Counted from the stretch's first letter, positions 46,100 to 58,805 are shown. The stretch: 64,000 nt of DNA from Inia geoffrensis (GCA_036417435.1 CM070903.1:55156001-55220000); one strand, 5' to 3'. The notes: a model not told the origin generated them from the letters alone. A program made the numbers and translations.

Positions 46100-46925
46100 A
46101 TGACCTATGTTTAGTGTATCAGAAAAATTAGGAAGCATAGGATTAATTTATTTTTAAGTAGGATATTACTTACGTTTTTAATGTGCTGAGTATGTTTAAA
46201 ACAATAGGTCCATTTGTTATCTACAGGATGTCAAAAAAAAAGTCTGGAAATAGAGGAAAACATAGTGTATGTATTATACTTTTTTCAGATTACCCCATCA
46301 CTTTAAATTTAGAGATACTTAACCTGAAAAGATTTATGGAGGTTGAAGAAAAAATACTCAGCATATTATTTGAAACTGTAACTAAAATACTGTTTAAATA
46401 TAAGTATATCCTGTTTCCTGAATTTCAGACCCCTGGTAGTACCAGCACCTAAGACTATGTCAAGCGCCTGATATGTAATATGTTAACTGCTGTATTGTTC
46501 TAAACTGAACAGAGCCACCAACTGAAATATCCATTGGTCCAGGGGCTTCCAGTTCTAGTTCATCACAGCTCCAGCTTTTGTCTCTCCTTTTGGTGAGCTC
46601 TTATCAGCTTTAGTCACTTTGTCAGTCACACTCCTCCATTTGTTCTCTCTTTCAGCTAGAATCAGTGCTTTGGGCTAAATTGTAATTATTTACATGCTTT
46701 GGACATTTGTTATGGAAGGGAGTCCCCAAACTCTTCCCCACTGATGACAGTACAAGTTATTGAGGAATAGAGACAGTTGATGGAGCAGTAAAGCAGATAA
46801 AGCCTCCAAATCAGCTAATGGACAATTTATTCATTTATTCAACAAATATTTTTTCCAGCATGTGCTGTCTGCTAGGCTGTGGGCCAGGCAATGGCCTCCC
46901 AGACCTGTGGAGGAGCCCTGTTCTA
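46100..46925. other. non-coding DNA
   Basis: An 'attcatttattcaacaaata' phrase at 46828-46850 with 'gtgggccaggcaatgg' suggests a short decayed L2 or MIR-class end. No gene. Confidence 0.4.
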
Positions 46926-46930
46926 ACCAA

Positions 46931-47229
46931 CCTTTTTTTTTTTTTGACTGTGCTGGGTCTTCGTTGCTGCATGCGGGCTTTCTCTAGTTGCAGCTAGCAG
47001 GGGCTACTCTTTGTGCGGTGCGCCAGCTTCTCATTGCAGTGACTTCTCTTGTTGTGGAGTACCAGCTCTAGGGGCACGGGCTTCAGTAGTTGCAGCATGC
47101 GGGCTCAGTAGTTGTGGTGCACGGGCTTAGTTCCTCTGCAGCATGTGGGATCTTCCCAGACCAGGGCTCGAACCTGTGTCCCATCCATTGGCAGGCAGAT
47201 TCCTAACCACTGCACCACCAGGGAAGTCC
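46931..47229 (-). repeat. CHR SINE, reverse strand, expanded body
   Basis: Poly-T at the left, internal 'cagtagttgcagcatgcggg' units and the inverted head 'caccaccagggaagtccc' at the right end. No TSD was identified. Confidence 0.92.
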
Positions 47230-48090
47230 CATCACCAGTCTTACTTGTTGCAGGATTTCCTATGGCCGGAAGCTTATGAGTGTGCAAGAACTTTCTATAC
47301 CTTCCAAGACCATAAGGGCGTGCCAAAACCAGGCACTTAAAGGGCTTTGCATGGATAAATTTTCCATGTCAGGTTAACTCTTTACTGACTAAAGAATTTT
47401 GTGTATATTGATGCAAAATTTAAGAAATAATTGATAGATATTTAATAGCACCTCTGGAGCACAAATAAACATGTACCTATAGTCCACATCCCTGAAAAAC
47501 GGTCTCACATTAACAAACTGATCTCATATGATGAGAGATCTGAACCTCTAGAAAGTTCACGTAGCATTTAATAATACCATGACTATCTCATATGTCTATT
47601 TAGGTATATTAGTAATGTTCATATTTTCACCTCAGGTAACTGATGAAGAAGAAAACCTGTGACATAATAGGTACAGTTGAATGTATTTTTTAACATCACT
47701 AAAATATACCTTGGACATCACTAAGGATGAGAATCTAGAACTTTAGATTCTTTAGTCCTGAGGAAAATAATGTGAAATGTAGCAAGATATGAAGAATTAA
47801 TGAAGTCTCTATATCCGAGGAGTGATTATATTCTCTAACAAAAATCATTTTGGGAACTCTTGGCTCAAGAAACATTTCTTAGATTACAGATTTGAGAAGT
47901 AGGGGTGAGTGTCGGTACCCCCACCAAGGGGCATTTTTAGAAATGTAATTTTTATTTTTTTTCCTCAGTAACACTCAGGTCATGTCTCAATTTGCAAAGC
48001 AACCAAAAACACCCAGTCAGTTATCTGAGTAATTTAGGCCCCCAGATAAACTATCTTTGTTTCAATTACCTCATCAGTATCACCATTGTA
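47230..48090. other. unique non-coding DNA
   Basis: No gene or repeat was recognised. Confidence 0.4.
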
Positions 48091-48094
48091 ATCA

Positions 48095-48325
48095 TATTAA
48101 AGTAGGAGAGGCAACACAATTTATTGGACATATTTGGAGCCAAATGATTTGTATTCAAATCCTGATTCCCCATTTATCAGTTCTGTGACCTTGGCCTTGC
48201 TTAGCTTCTTTCCTGTTTTTGTTAACCCTTTTGTGAAACAGGTATACCTCACTTGCCCTGTCTACCATTAGGGAGGTATTGTGAGAATCAAATAAGGTAC
48301 TGGATATGAAAACTGCACTTTGAAC
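48095..48325 (+). repeat. MIR remnant
   Basis: 'ttggagccaaatgatttgta', 'ttcaaatcctgattccccat', 'ctgtgaccttggccttgc' and 'gaggtattgtgagaatcaaa' give clear MIR order. Confidence 0.85.
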
Positions 48326-48329
48326 TGCA

Positions 48330-50285
48330 GAATAATTCAAATATATGTTTCTGATGTAGGTCTTACAATTTTTAATTAAGAGAAATATTCCTTGAAATGA
48401 ATTAAGGAAATATCCAGATTGATTCTTGAAATTACTCATAGAATAGAATTCTCTGAATTAGGTACCAAGAAACTACCTTCTCAGATATTTGTCCATTTTT
48501 TTGGTTTCGTTTTGTATTTGATCAGTAAAACAAGTCCTGATACTACTGAATCTACCAACCAATTTCTACTCTAAATCAATGAAGAAAGCATCAATGCAGT
48601 GACAAAAAGTATCACTGATCCCTCTTGTCATTTTACATAATTTATTTTACTATGAGTTCATTGGGTTCATTATTAGCATCTATGCCAATAGCCTTAAACA
48701 AAACATTTATAAATTCTGTAGCCATTGATCAAGATATTTGTGAGTTTATATTCAAGGCAACTGAGAAAACTGAAGGAAAAAAAGTTATTTTCTATTGTAG
48801 ATCCTCACGTTTGATTATGAAACCATTTTTTTCCTAAGCAAAATGATGCTATGAATTCATACTTCTAAGCTAGTGCTGTTCAAACTGGAAGTGAGAGGAA
48901 AATGCACTAATAAAAATAGCTGTATAAGAAGCAACAAGGGGCATCATAACTCAAAACAACACCCATTTTTTCCAGTCAGGTTTTCTTAAATAAGACTTGT
49001 CTGCTTCACTTCCCACCTCTCTCTTCCCTAGCAGTTGGTGATTAGTGATCAAAAGGTATATCCTTTTCATAATAACTGCATTAACATGCCCCCACTTTCA
49101 TCTTATCTCCCAACTACTAGAAAAAACAAAAAAAGAAGAAAAAATATTGCAAAATGAAAATACAAAACAAGCCTAACTCAAAACATTTTTTATTTTGGAG
49201 AAGGAAAGGGAAAATTTGAGCACCACTGCCTTTCATAGATTATATAAAAATTGTATGTAGAATTAAGTTCCTTACATCTGTTAAATCCTATAAGGTTCTA
49301 ACCATGCTGAGTGACTGACTGAATTGAGCTCCTTTCTAACAAGTAGAGAAGCCAGGTTTGAGATGATTCTGTATGTTTCTGCAGTGGGGAAGGCAGCGAT
49401 TGGCAACTCCCATCTCTATGCAAATGAGAACTGATGTTCTCTGGAGGTTTCCCTGGAAAGGCCAAGTAGTGAGTAATGTTCATATTCAGGGTCACACAGT
49501 TGTCCAGGGGGTTATGCTATGAAAACGCCTACTAGAATTATTAAGGACTCTTCAGTTTTATGATTGTATTTTCCTGATTAACTTGTTACATGAAACTGTT
49601 CTTAAGCAGACAGAATAAAAGATAGGTCCATGTCTACATAACAGCATCATAGATGACAAAAGAAGGGGTTTCATGATACACTGTGCCAATTAGTGGATGT
49701 TATGAGGACAATTAGTCTAAGTATCATGAGAAAAGAAAAGGATGAGTTGGAAAACCCTCACAGCATCTCCATGGCTCCAATTCATTCTTAACTTTCTCCT
49801 GTTTTCCAGTCTTCCTTGAAGAACAGAGGGCCTGATTTCTTGCTTTTCCCTAGTTCAGTTTTCAGCATCATTTGAGAGAGCTGGGTTTGCCAGCAAGAGT
49901 TCCCTAGCCACTGTGTGATACTGAATCAGCAGTGTGACCAGAGACTGGTGTAGACGGACTTGACTGCGTGAGTGGCTTGGGACACTGAGTCCCTTGCCTC
50001 AGTGCTTTGGACTTCTCTCTGACTCTAGTTGTGTAAGTCTGCATGATGTATCTTTTAGTATATAAACTTCCAAAGAATATACAAAAATTTATATTTTTAC
50101 TACCTCTATATAAAAGTCGTAGAACAGGGCTGTGAAAAACGAGCTACTTTGTTTTTGGAGACTTTCCCTATAGCATATTAATTAATAGTGAGTAAAAGTT
50201 AATAGTAGTAAAACTTTTTGAGGAATTAAAAAATTAGTAATATTCAACATTATTTTCTTTTTTCCAACATTATTTTCTCATTATG
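48330..50285. other. unique non-coding DNA
   Basis: About 2 kb without a supported gene or nameable repeat. Confidence 0.4.
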
Positions 50286-50365
50286 AATTCATGTAACAAT
50301 TAATTCCCGAGTACCCACTATGTACCAGGCACTCTTCTAGGCCCTGAAGTTGCATCAAGTGTTAA

Positions 50366-50763
50366 TGACAGAATTCTGTCTCCGCAGAATTCACATGTTG
50401 AAGCCGTAACCCAAATGTGATAGTATTTGGAGGTGGGGCCTTTGGAAAATAATTAGGGATAGATAAGGTCATGAGGGGGACCCTCTGATGGGATTAGTGT
50501 CCTTATAAGAGAAGACACCAGAGAGCTTGTTCTCCTGCCCGCCCCCCCGCCCCCCACCTTGGGCACCTGCACAAAGAAGTCACGTGAGCACACAGAAAGA
50601 TGTGGCCTCCTGCAAGTCAAGAGAAGAGGCTTCAGAATGAAAATTATTTGCCAGCGCCTTGATCTCAGACTTCCAGGCTCCAGAACAGTGAGAAATAAAC
50701 TTGTGTTGCTTAAGCCACTCAGGCTATAGTATTTTGTTATGGCAGCCCAAGTAGACTAAGACA
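50366..50763 (+). mobile_element. MLT1-type solitary LTR inside L2
   Basis: 'cagaattcacatgttgaagcc', 'ggaggtggggcctttgg', 'ttagtgtccttataagagaag' and 'cagtgagaaataaacttgtg' are MaLR LTR landmarks. A possible 5-bp TSD 'gacag' lies at 50367-50371 and 50760-50764. L2 sequence resumes directly after it. Confidence 0.82.
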
Positions 50764-51589
50764 GCAAGGAACAAAACTGACAAATAACATAGAAGTAAAA
50801 CCTACAATGGGGCATGTGGTTTTAAGTGCTATGGACAAAAATAAATTAGGAAAGGGCAATGGGTAAGGGGTTATAATTTGTTAAAAGAAGACTTCACTGA
50901 GACAGTGACCTTTAATTAATGACCTGAAGGAGGTAAAAAGCCAGCTGTGTACAGCATGGGGAAAGAACAGGCCTGGCAGGAGGAGACAGCAAGTGCCAAG
51001 GCTCTGATGCAAGAATGTGCCCGGTGGGGAAGAGCAGGCAGGCAAGTGTGCCTGGCGTGGGTGGAGGATGGGGAGAGGAGTAGGAGATGGGGTCAGAGGT
51101 AATAAGTGGGTGGTGTGGAGCAGACCCATAGGACCTTGAGGCCATTATAAGGGTTTGGCCTTTACATAAGTGAGATGGGAGGATTCTGACATGAGCTGTC
51201 TTATGTTTTATAAGGAGCACTCTGTCTGCTGAGTTAACAATAACTAGAAGTGGCATTGGTGGAAACAGAGAGACAGGAGCTACTGCAGCGGTCAAGGTGA
51301 GAGATAATGGTGGAAAGTATCATCTGTGGAGGTAGTAAAAAGTGGGATATCTATTTGAAGGTGGAGCTGACAGCATTTGCCGATAGCTTGCCTGTGGGGT
51401 GTGAAAGAGAGGAGTTAAACAAACAAACCAGGACTTGGGCCCAGAGCAACTGAAAGGATAAAGTTGCCATTACCTGAATTGGGGAAGACTGTATGAGAAG
51501 GTCTGGAGGAAAAAATCAGGATATTTTAAGTTCGAAATACCCGTTATGTATTCAAGTTGTGATATTGACTAGATGACTGGATATACAAG

Positions 51590-52340
51590 TCTTGGGGTTC
51601 AGGGCAAATGTTTCAGTCTGAGCTGGAGGTATAAATTTAGGAGTTCATTTAAAGCCCTGTAAATGAGCGCAAGGATGATATTCGGAATACTTAACAACTA
51701 GATGGTAATCATGCTAACCAATCAGAAGGTGCTGGAGCACAGTTCTAAAGGGTCAGCTGTTAACATTTTAGAAACTGGATCGTGGGTAGGAGTGAGGCTC
51801 CCAGAGTGAGGCCAGAGTGGTGGGGTAGGAGAGTTTGAGAGCAGCTCTTTACTAATTTGAATGGAAATATTTCAACATTTTATCAAGCATTATAGCATAC
51901 CAGTGTGCAGCAGTTGGAAAATAGCCCCGAAGGAGTGTAGAGAAGAAAGAGAAGGAAAAGAACAAGAGAAGAAGAGGAAGAGGTCCAAGGATGCTCTGGG
52001 AAGTCCAATATTTAGAGGTTGGAGAGAAGAGGAGGACAGCAAAGGAGACTGAGGAGGGAGAACCAGGCAGGTGTGGTGTCCTAGAAGGAAAGTGACTCTG
52101 CGGTCCAGTTTGTCTGAGATGGTCCCAGTTGGCATCTGTATCAATGTAATCAATAGTATGCCCAACTTTCCCCCTCAAAAATGTCTTTATTCTGATAGAA
52201 AACTGTGTGGTCTCCCTACCAAGAAGCCAAGTGAAGAAAGTAGCTTAAGTGGAAGGAATGATCAACTCTTTAAGATGCTGCTTCCAAGTGAAGTAACAGG
52301 ATGGCTGAGAACTGGCTACTGGATTTAGTCTCATGAAGGC
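51590..52340 (-). pseudogene. L2 reverse transcriptase core, decayed
   Basis: This minus-strand stretch corresponds to the L2 RT palm domain. Sequence equivalent to the segment before the YADD box directly joins the segment after it, so the catalytic YADD codons appear deleted near 51640-51650. The AFDTVDH-equivalent region near 52250 is scrambled. L2 has been inactive since early mammalian evolution, so loss is expected. Confidence 0.55.
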
Positions 52341-52542
52341 CACTGGGATCTTGTCAGGGAAGCAGTTTCAGTGGTACAGTGGGCGTGAAAACCAGAAGTC
52401 AGAGGAGAATGGGAGGAGAGCGACAGATGACAGTAAATTCAGGCAAATCTCTTAAGAAGTTTTGCTGTTAAAAAAGAGGCTGAGAGTTGATGGAGAGGGA
52501 GTGGTTGGAAGGGAAGGTGAGTCAAGACAGGGTTTAGATAAT

Positions 52543-52700
52543 GCTATGGACTGAATATTTGTGTCCCTCCAGATTCATATGTGAAAGCTTAATCCCCAGG
52601 GTGATGGTAGTAGGAGGTGGGGCCTTTCATGAGGGTGGAGCCCTCATGAATGGGATTAGTGCCCTTATAAAGAGACCCCAGAGATCAAGACCTGCATTGT
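52543..52700 (+). mobile_element. partial MaLR (MST/MLT1) LTR
   Basis: 'atggactgaatatttgtgtcc' through 'ggaggtggggcctttcatgag' and 'gggattagtgcccttataaag' match the 5' half of a MaLR LTR. The 3' half is missing. Confidence 0.85.
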
Positions 52701-52742
52701 AGGGGAATGAATATATTAACACTATACATTAAAACATTTTTG

Positions 52743-53040
52743 GGGGCTTCCCTGGTGGCTCAGTGGTTGGGAATCCGCCTGCCAGTGCGGGGGACACGGG
52801 TTCGAGCCCTGGTCCGGGAATATCCCACATGCCACGGAGCAGCTGGACCCGTGCGTCACAACTACTGAGCCTGTGCCCTGGAGCCCGTGAGCCACAACTA
52901 CTGAGCCCATGTGCCTAAAGCCTGTGCTCTGCAACAAGAGAAGCCGCCTCAGTGAGAAGCCCGTGCACCAAAACCAAGACCCAACACAGCCAAAAATAAA
53001 TAAATAAAATTAAATTAAAAAAAAAAACCAAAAAAACCCC
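52743..53040 (+). repeat. CHR SINE inside L2/MaLR nest
   Basis: Head, B box 'gggttcgagccctgg', 'gtcacaactactgagcctgtg' units and an A-rich tail. A possible 8-bp TSD 'catttttg' lies at 52735-52742 and 53041-53048. Confidence 0.93.
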
Positions 53041-53097
53041 CATTTTTGACCTAAAAGTTCATACTTTTCTTCTGATTTTAAAGGGAATTAAACATTT

Positions 53098-53703
53098 TCA
53101 TGGGTGCCTAAAAGCAAGGTGGGCCCTACACACTGTGCCTACTGTACCTGTAGATCCGTGGCCCTGGATGTTGTTAAGTAGGTGAGAAAGGGACGGGGTT
53201 AGTGCACAATAGAGGGCTGGCCTGAGATGAAAGCCCTGGTTTTTCATCCACAGGAACAGGAAAGAAAGCAGACAACAGGGGCTAGGTACAGTGCTGGGAG
53301 TTTGTGCAGGGTAGGTATTTGGCATTTTTTTCCCTGATTGTTTTTTTTTTCTCAATGAAATAGTAAGCATGGTCATGTTAAGAGTGAGGATGGTGGAGGC
53401 GGTATGAAGGTTTGAAGAGAGAGGAAACAAGGAGTGTGGGAGTGTGAATGGATCAGGGATAATGTAGTAGGATTCCAGGGGAGCACTAAAAGCTCCCTTG
53501 AGGTTAGGTGAGGAATGGAAAATGAGACCAGGCAGCATGAGTTGTGTGATTTTTCTCCATCCACATTCAGCTGCCAAGCTATAGGGGCAGGGTAGGCGAG
53601 CTGGATTCAAGCACGGATGGAGTTTACCAAGTAAGTATAACAAAGTGAGAGGTAGCAGGGCAGTAAAGGTGTATGCAAACGAGTGATTATAATAATGGAC
53701 CAT
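53098..53703 (-). pseudogene. longest surviving L2 open stretch (201 codons)
   Basis: A minus-strand frame of 201 codons falls in the part of L2 upstream of the RT palm. A plausible L2 segment is the SFAYTFTALLPLTLLYLLGK to HSHTPCF-like stretch. The frame is uninterrupted but lacks the start and the catalytic motifs, and it sits in an otherwise broken element, so survival is probably chance. It is not supported as a gene. Confidence 0.45.
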
Positions 53704-53724
53704 GAAATTTAAGCTGGGTAAGGA

Positions 53725-54380
53725 TGGTAGTGGGGATATGAAGGAACTGAGGACACTGAATGATAGGAGGCTTGATTATAGATGCTGGTGGGTCAAAGAT
53801 AGATAGAGACTCTAGAAGAAGTGAATTGGAAAAGTAGCCAATGATGGTGTGAGAATGGGATGCTTGAATAGAGATTATGGAGGGATGAGCAGTTATTATT
53901 AATAAGGAGGCCTACATGTAACACATGAATATCTGTTACACAAAATTCGAATAATACCCCACAACCCCATACACTCTCCAAGAGTAACCAGTGTTATGGA
54001 TCTGATATGTAGCAAATGTATAGCACATATACATATATACATGCAACACACACATTGCTTCAGTGGTTTATTTCTTGTTGTTTTTTTTTACATGAATGGA
54101 ATCATGCTATATTATCCCATTCCTTATTTTTTCATTTAGCCATATAGTCTGGAATCTTCATGATTCCTTACATAGATCTTTCTCATTTTTTTCAATGGCT
54201 TCATTTTTTTCTTTTCAGTTAAGTGAACTTCCAGAAGAACTATCTATTGGACCAGGCTAGATATATTTCATGTTTATAATGGTTGATAATATATGAAACT
54301 AATAAAACCCAGGCTTCTGGGTTCCTCACTCTCACAGACCATTTCTAGGACCTGGGCAGGGGTTAGCAACACGTTCACAT
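53725..54380. other. non-coding DNA
   Basis: No gene or named repeat was recognised. Confidence 0.4.
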
Positions 54381-54394
54381 GGCCATAGGTTTTT

Positions 54395-54738
54395 TTGTTT
54401 GTTTGTTTTAATTTTGTCTTTTTTTTTTTTTTTGGCTGCGTTGGATCTTCGTTGCTGTGCATGGGCTTTCTCTAGTTGCGGGACTACTCTTCATTGTGTG
54501 GGCTTCTCATTGTGGTGGCTTCTCTTCCAGAGCACAGGCTCTAGGCATGCAGGCTGCAGTAGTTGTGGCACACAGACTCAGTAGTTGTGGCCCTCAGGCT
54601 CCAGCGCGCAGGCTTACTGTTGTGGCGCACGGGCTTAGTTGCTCCGCGGCATGTGGGATCTTCCCGGACCAGGGCTGGAACCCGTGTCCCCTGCATTGGC
54701 AGGTGGATTCTTAACCACTGCGCCACCAGGGAAGCCCC
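54395..54738 (-). repeat. CHR SINE, reverse strand, expanded body
   Basis: Poly-T and 'tttgtttgtttgtttt' tail at the left, inverted B box 'ctggaacccgtgtccc' and head at the right. A perfect 14-bp TSD 'ggccataggttttt' lies at 54381-54394 and 54739-54752. Open frames on both strands are SINE shadows. Confidence 0.95.
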
Positions 54739-54752
54739 GGCCATAGGTTTTT

Positions 54753-56590
54753 ATAAAATTTGCAAGAGTAAGATATTTCAGACATGATTGGTTAAGACTT
54801 CAGTCTCTGTCCATATTTCCTCCATGGCACTTTCCCTGTTTTGGATGGTATGGAAGAGGCCATGAGCGTTCAAATAAATATTCACCTCCAAATGAATTCA
54901 CTTCTGAATAAACATGCATTTTCCTCCTTAATTCTGAATCCTTTCTCCTATGGGGGACCTTTAAGATTGAAGAAGCTGTAGGCTCTGCAAAGCCTGGATC
55001 TGCTCCTACGGGTTTAGCAATTCTCCCTTAACAGCCCATTTCCTCAGTGATGTCTAGATTCCTGGCGACTTCCTGCTGCCCCAAACATGTGTTGCTGAAC
55101 TGCAAAGCAAAAGTCCTCTCCCCCTCCCTCTCCTTCTCCTTTTCCCTCTCCCTCTTCCATCTCCCTCTCAGAAAGTCAATACCGAGGTGGCCAGAGGTCT
55201 TTCACTTTTCCGGATCAAGTTATTGACCCTCAACCAGATTTTAGGAAATTATGAAAATATGCAAATAATTCAGATGGTCTCAAATGCTCTAATTTGGGGT
55301 ATTTCTTTCCGTCGTTGCCTTAATCTCTGCATCAAAGCAGATAATCATTAACCGTGAATTTTAGATATACAAGATAATTTAGAGATCATCTAATCCTATC
55401 CTCTCATTTTATAGCGTTGAGAGCTGAGGCAGGCACAGAATAGAAGGAATTATGACTGTTTATAATTCTACAATTATAAAAGACTAATCATTTCTTAAGT
55501 CAGGCCCTGGTCCTGTGTTAAGTGTGAGGTGAGAAGATCAAGTGAATCAGGTCCCAGCTCAGAGACAGAAAACTGCTAACCACATACCCTTGTAAAATTG
55601 AAGCACAGTCTCCCTTGCTAACAGACACTAATGACTATAATAAATTAAGGAGGGTTTAGTTAGGCAATAAACAATTACTGTTGACAACAGGGTGTAAACT
55701 GGATGTCTTAATTAATGTATTGACTAATAGCTCTTTCTAGGTTAAGAGCCCTGGTCCTAATTAAACCATAATGCCTATGTCTGTTCTTCTTTTTATGTAC
55801 TAGAATTAAACCATATTCAAAATTCAAATAATAGTTGCACAGAGCAAAGTATTAGAAAAATACAGGGACTCAAAATAAACCCAAGTTTGGTCGCACTTGC
55901 CTCTAAGAGGGATGATACTTTGACTTACCTCCCAGTGTTATGAAGATTAAGGAGATTATGCCTATAAGTGTTCTAAGCTCTTTGGATTTAAAAACTGCAG
56001 TTGGCTGGCAGCAACATTTTCTTTATGTCTAGTCTGTGTGGTTTATTTGGTAATGGGATACGACTTTAAAGTAGAGAGACTAATCTTGGACAAGCATACC
56101 TCATCAAGACTCATGCATCCAACCCTGCTCTGTCTTGCCATGTGGTCACCATAGGAAACTTGGTACTAATTTTGTTGAGGCTGCCATTGCTTAAGACATT
56201 TTCTGAAAGGCTCTTTAGGAACTGCTTTGGAGCCAGCTTAGGAGACATAGGAGAAAAGCAGCCTCCTTATGGTTTAGGGAAATTGTGGGAATACAGAAAG
56301 ATCTTTAAAAACAACAGCAACAATTCATTTAGCAGACAACTAGCACCTTGCAGAGACAAAGCTCTATATGTCTAGCAAAGAAGCAATTGCATAAGAAGAC
56401 AAATGTCAGGTTAAAATTCCCATGGAGTTGTTATAAGGCTCATTAAAAGCATTTTTAAGTACATCTATGCATGTGACATTCTCCTGGAAGATAGGAAGAG
56501 GAGCTTTTTAATATGAAAAGTAAGACATCTAGCATTTGGTGATTTGACAGGCCATATGCTGGCCAGTGATTTTAGTAAGAGTGAACATCT
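54753..56590. other. mostly unique non-coding DNA
   Basis: A polypyrimidine stretch lies at 55113-55168. The 77-codon frame at 56142-56375 has no domain. No gene supported. Confidence 0.4.
55113..55168 (+). repeat. (CCCTCT)n-like polypyrimidine tract
   Basis: About 56 bp of nearly pure C/T, with loose 'ccctctc' periodicity. Such mirror-symmetric tracts can form triplex DNA. Confidence 0.85.
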
Positions 56591-56594
56591 GAAT

Positions 56595-57010
56595 AGTACA
56601 TTATAATTATTTAAGCACTTTGATGTACACTGGTTCATTTTATCTTCACAACAAACCTAAGATACTCAAAGATTAATAGTATTATCATCTTCATTTTTCT
56701 TATGTAAAAATTCAAGCTCAAAAAGTTCAGAGAGGACTTCCCTGGTGATGCAGTGGTTGAGAGTCCGCCTGCTGATGCAGGGGACACGGGTTCGCGCCCC
56801 AGTCTGGGAGGATCCCACATGCCGCGGAGCGGCTGGGCCCGTGAGCCATGGCCGCTGTCCGGACCCTGTGCTCCGCAACGGGAGAGGCCACAACAGTGAG
56901 AGGCCCATATACCGGGGGAAAAAAAAAAAAAAAAAAAGTTCAGAGATAAGCCCAAGTGATCTCAATAACCAAGTTACTGGTTAATAAGACACAATTAACC
57001 AATGAGGTGG
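56595..57010 (+). repeat. MIR remnant split by a SINE
   Basis: 'atttaagcactttgatgtac', 'tcattttatcttcacaac' and 'aagctcaaaaagttcagag' are MIR-like, and the sequence continues after the SINE ('ataagcccaagtgatctc'). Confidence 0.6.
56734..56932 (+). repeat. CHR SINE, long-body form, inside MIR
   Basis: Head, B box 'gggttcgcgccccag', body 'ggaccctgtgctccgcaac' and poly-A. The 14-bp TSD 'aaaaagttcagaga' lies at 56720-56733 and 56933-56946. CpGs are well kept, suggesting a young copy. Confidence 0.95.
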
Positions 57011-57114
57011 AGCTCAGACCCACCTCTTGTAACTTCTTACCCTGAATTCTTTCAACATTATAACTAATGTTTTCTAGAGTGTTTTATGAAGAATTATGAA
57101 CCCCCAAAATAGTC

Positions 57115-57650
57115 CTTCTAGTGATTTAAAAATATTCCCACACATCCTTTGACATTGCTCCCTTCAAAAATTGAAGCTAAAAAAAGGGTGGAACTTAATT
57201 CACCTTCTCTTGAATGTGGGGTGAATTTAGTGACTCATTGGTAGATGTGATGGTGTGTGACTTCTGAGAGTAGCTCATAAAAGACATTACAGCTTTATCC
57301 TTGCTCTTTTAAATTGTTCACTCTGGGGGAAGCCAGCTGCAGGGCATGAGGGTGTTCATGCAGCCCTATGAAGAGGTCTACATGGTGAGGAACTCAAGCC
57401 TCCTGCCAACAGCCATGTGAATGAGCCACCTTAAAACAGACCATTCAGGCCCAGTCAAGCCTTACCATGACTGGAGCCCCAGCCAACATCTTAACTACAA
57501 CCTGAGCAGAGACTCTGACCCAGAACCACATAGCAAAGCCACTTCCTGATTCCTGATTCTCAGAAACTGTTTCTGATAATAAATGCTTGTTGCTTCAAGT
57601 CTACAAGTTTGGGGTAATCTGTTACTCAGCAAGGGATTACTAATACAGTC
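57115..57650 (+). mobile_element. MLT1-like (MaLR) solitary LTR
   Basis: 'acctcctgccaacagccatg'-type sequence, 'ctcaagcctcctgccaacag', 'ccagtcaagccttaccatgac', 'aataaatgcttgttgcttcaa' and a terminal 'ggattactaatacag' follow the order of an MLT1-class LTR. Family assignment within MaLR is uncertain. Confidence 0.65.
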
Positions 57651-57711
57651 TTCAAACAAAGTGTTCTATGATCAATTAAGTTTGGGAAACTCTCTTAAAG
57701 ATTCATAATGT

Positions 57712-57925
57712 TGGGCTTCCCTGGTGGTGCAGTGGTTGAGAGTCCGCCTCCTGCTGCAGGGGACACTGGTTCGTGCCCTGGTCCGGGAAGATCCCACATG
57801 CCACGGAGAGGCTGGGCCTGTGAGTCATGGTGGCTGAGCCTGCGCGTCCGGAGCTTGTGCTCCGCAACGGGAGAGGCCACAGCAGTGAGAGGCCTGCGTA
57901 CTGCAAAAAAAAAAAAAAAAAAAAA
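57712..57925 (+). repeat. CHR SINE, long-body form
   Basis: Head, B box, body 'cggagcttgtgctccgcaac' and a long A-tail. The perfect TSD 'aaagattcataatgt' lies at 57697-57711 and 57926-57940. Confidence 0.96.
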
Positions 57926-57940
57926 AAAGATTCATAATGT

Positions 57941-58785
57941 CTATCAGTATATAAAGGTTCTAGAAACATCCAGCAAAGAAACCTGTTTTTACTTTTTTTT
58001 TTTTTATAATGCAGTTCCAAGTCCCTCTTAATAAAATGTCTTTTCACACCACACAGAACTGGTTTGGGGTACTTTGAACTGCAATAGCATAGGTTGCTAG
58101 CCATTTCAGTTAGTTTTAATTTCCAAATGAGCATTTAGAGCAAATATCAAAAACTGCTACAAATCTAGTATATGTTTGGGTCTATTGGACATTCTACAAA
58201 GCAATGGCTTGGATTCGTTAAAAATGTCAAGACATAAAAGACAAAGTAGTTTGGTGAACTCTTCTAGATTAAAGGATACTAAAAAGACACGTCAACTAAA
58301 CGTAATCTTTGATTCTTCATTAGATTTTGGATCAGAAAAGAAAGAAAATAGTCATAAAAGACACTACTGAGACAATCTGAAGAATTTAAATTATTGATTG
58401 TATATTAGATAATAGTATTGAACTAATGTTAAATTGTCCCATTATAGGAATTATACTAAGAAATATATCCTTTTTCTTAGCTCATACATGTTGAAATTTG
58501 TAGGGCTAAAGTGTCAAAATATCTGTAACTCTCAAATGATTCAGGAAAAAATAAGTGGTGTGACAGTTCTCTGAAAAGAAACTACTTCATGAAGTGTTAA
58601 GTAAAGTTCTTATCACTTAAAAAGAGAGAGAGAATAAAGAAAAGTGGTGTTTGTAGTTTGTATTTGTGTGTGTGTGTGTGTGTGTGTGTGTAGGGGCAGA
58701 GTGAGGAGGGGTATAGGGAAATGTGAGGAGAAAAATATCAAGAGCTCTATCTGGAAGTACAACTAAATATTAAGCTGTGGGTTAG
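57941..58785. other. non-coding DNA with a (GT)n tract
   Basis: No gene was recognised. A (GT)13-type microsatellite lies at 58666-58692. Confidence 0.5.
58666..58692 (+). repeat. (GT)n microsatellite
   Basis: About 13 uninterrupted GT units. Confidence 0.95.
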
Positions 58786-58805
58786 GATATGAAGGCCCTC
58801 ATCTT

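Larger units (their letters stand above)
50290..53720 (-). mobile_element. L2 (CR1-type LINE) copy, reverse strand, with three nested insertions
   Basis: Read on the minus strand this is L2 from upstream of the RT domain (right) to near the 3' end (left). Landmarks on the plus strand, left to right: 'ctatgtaccaggcactcttc' (3' UTR), 'tgacctgaaggaggtaaaaag', 'aggtaataagtgggtgg', 'aatactggaag'-type C-terminal region, 'tataaatttaggagttcatt' (RT catalytic region) and 'agtgaagaaagtagcttaag' (AFDTVDH region). An MLT1 LTR, a second MaLR LTR piece and a CHR SINE sit inside it. The coding sequence is full of indels; about 2.5 kb of L2 remain. Confidence 0.75.
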
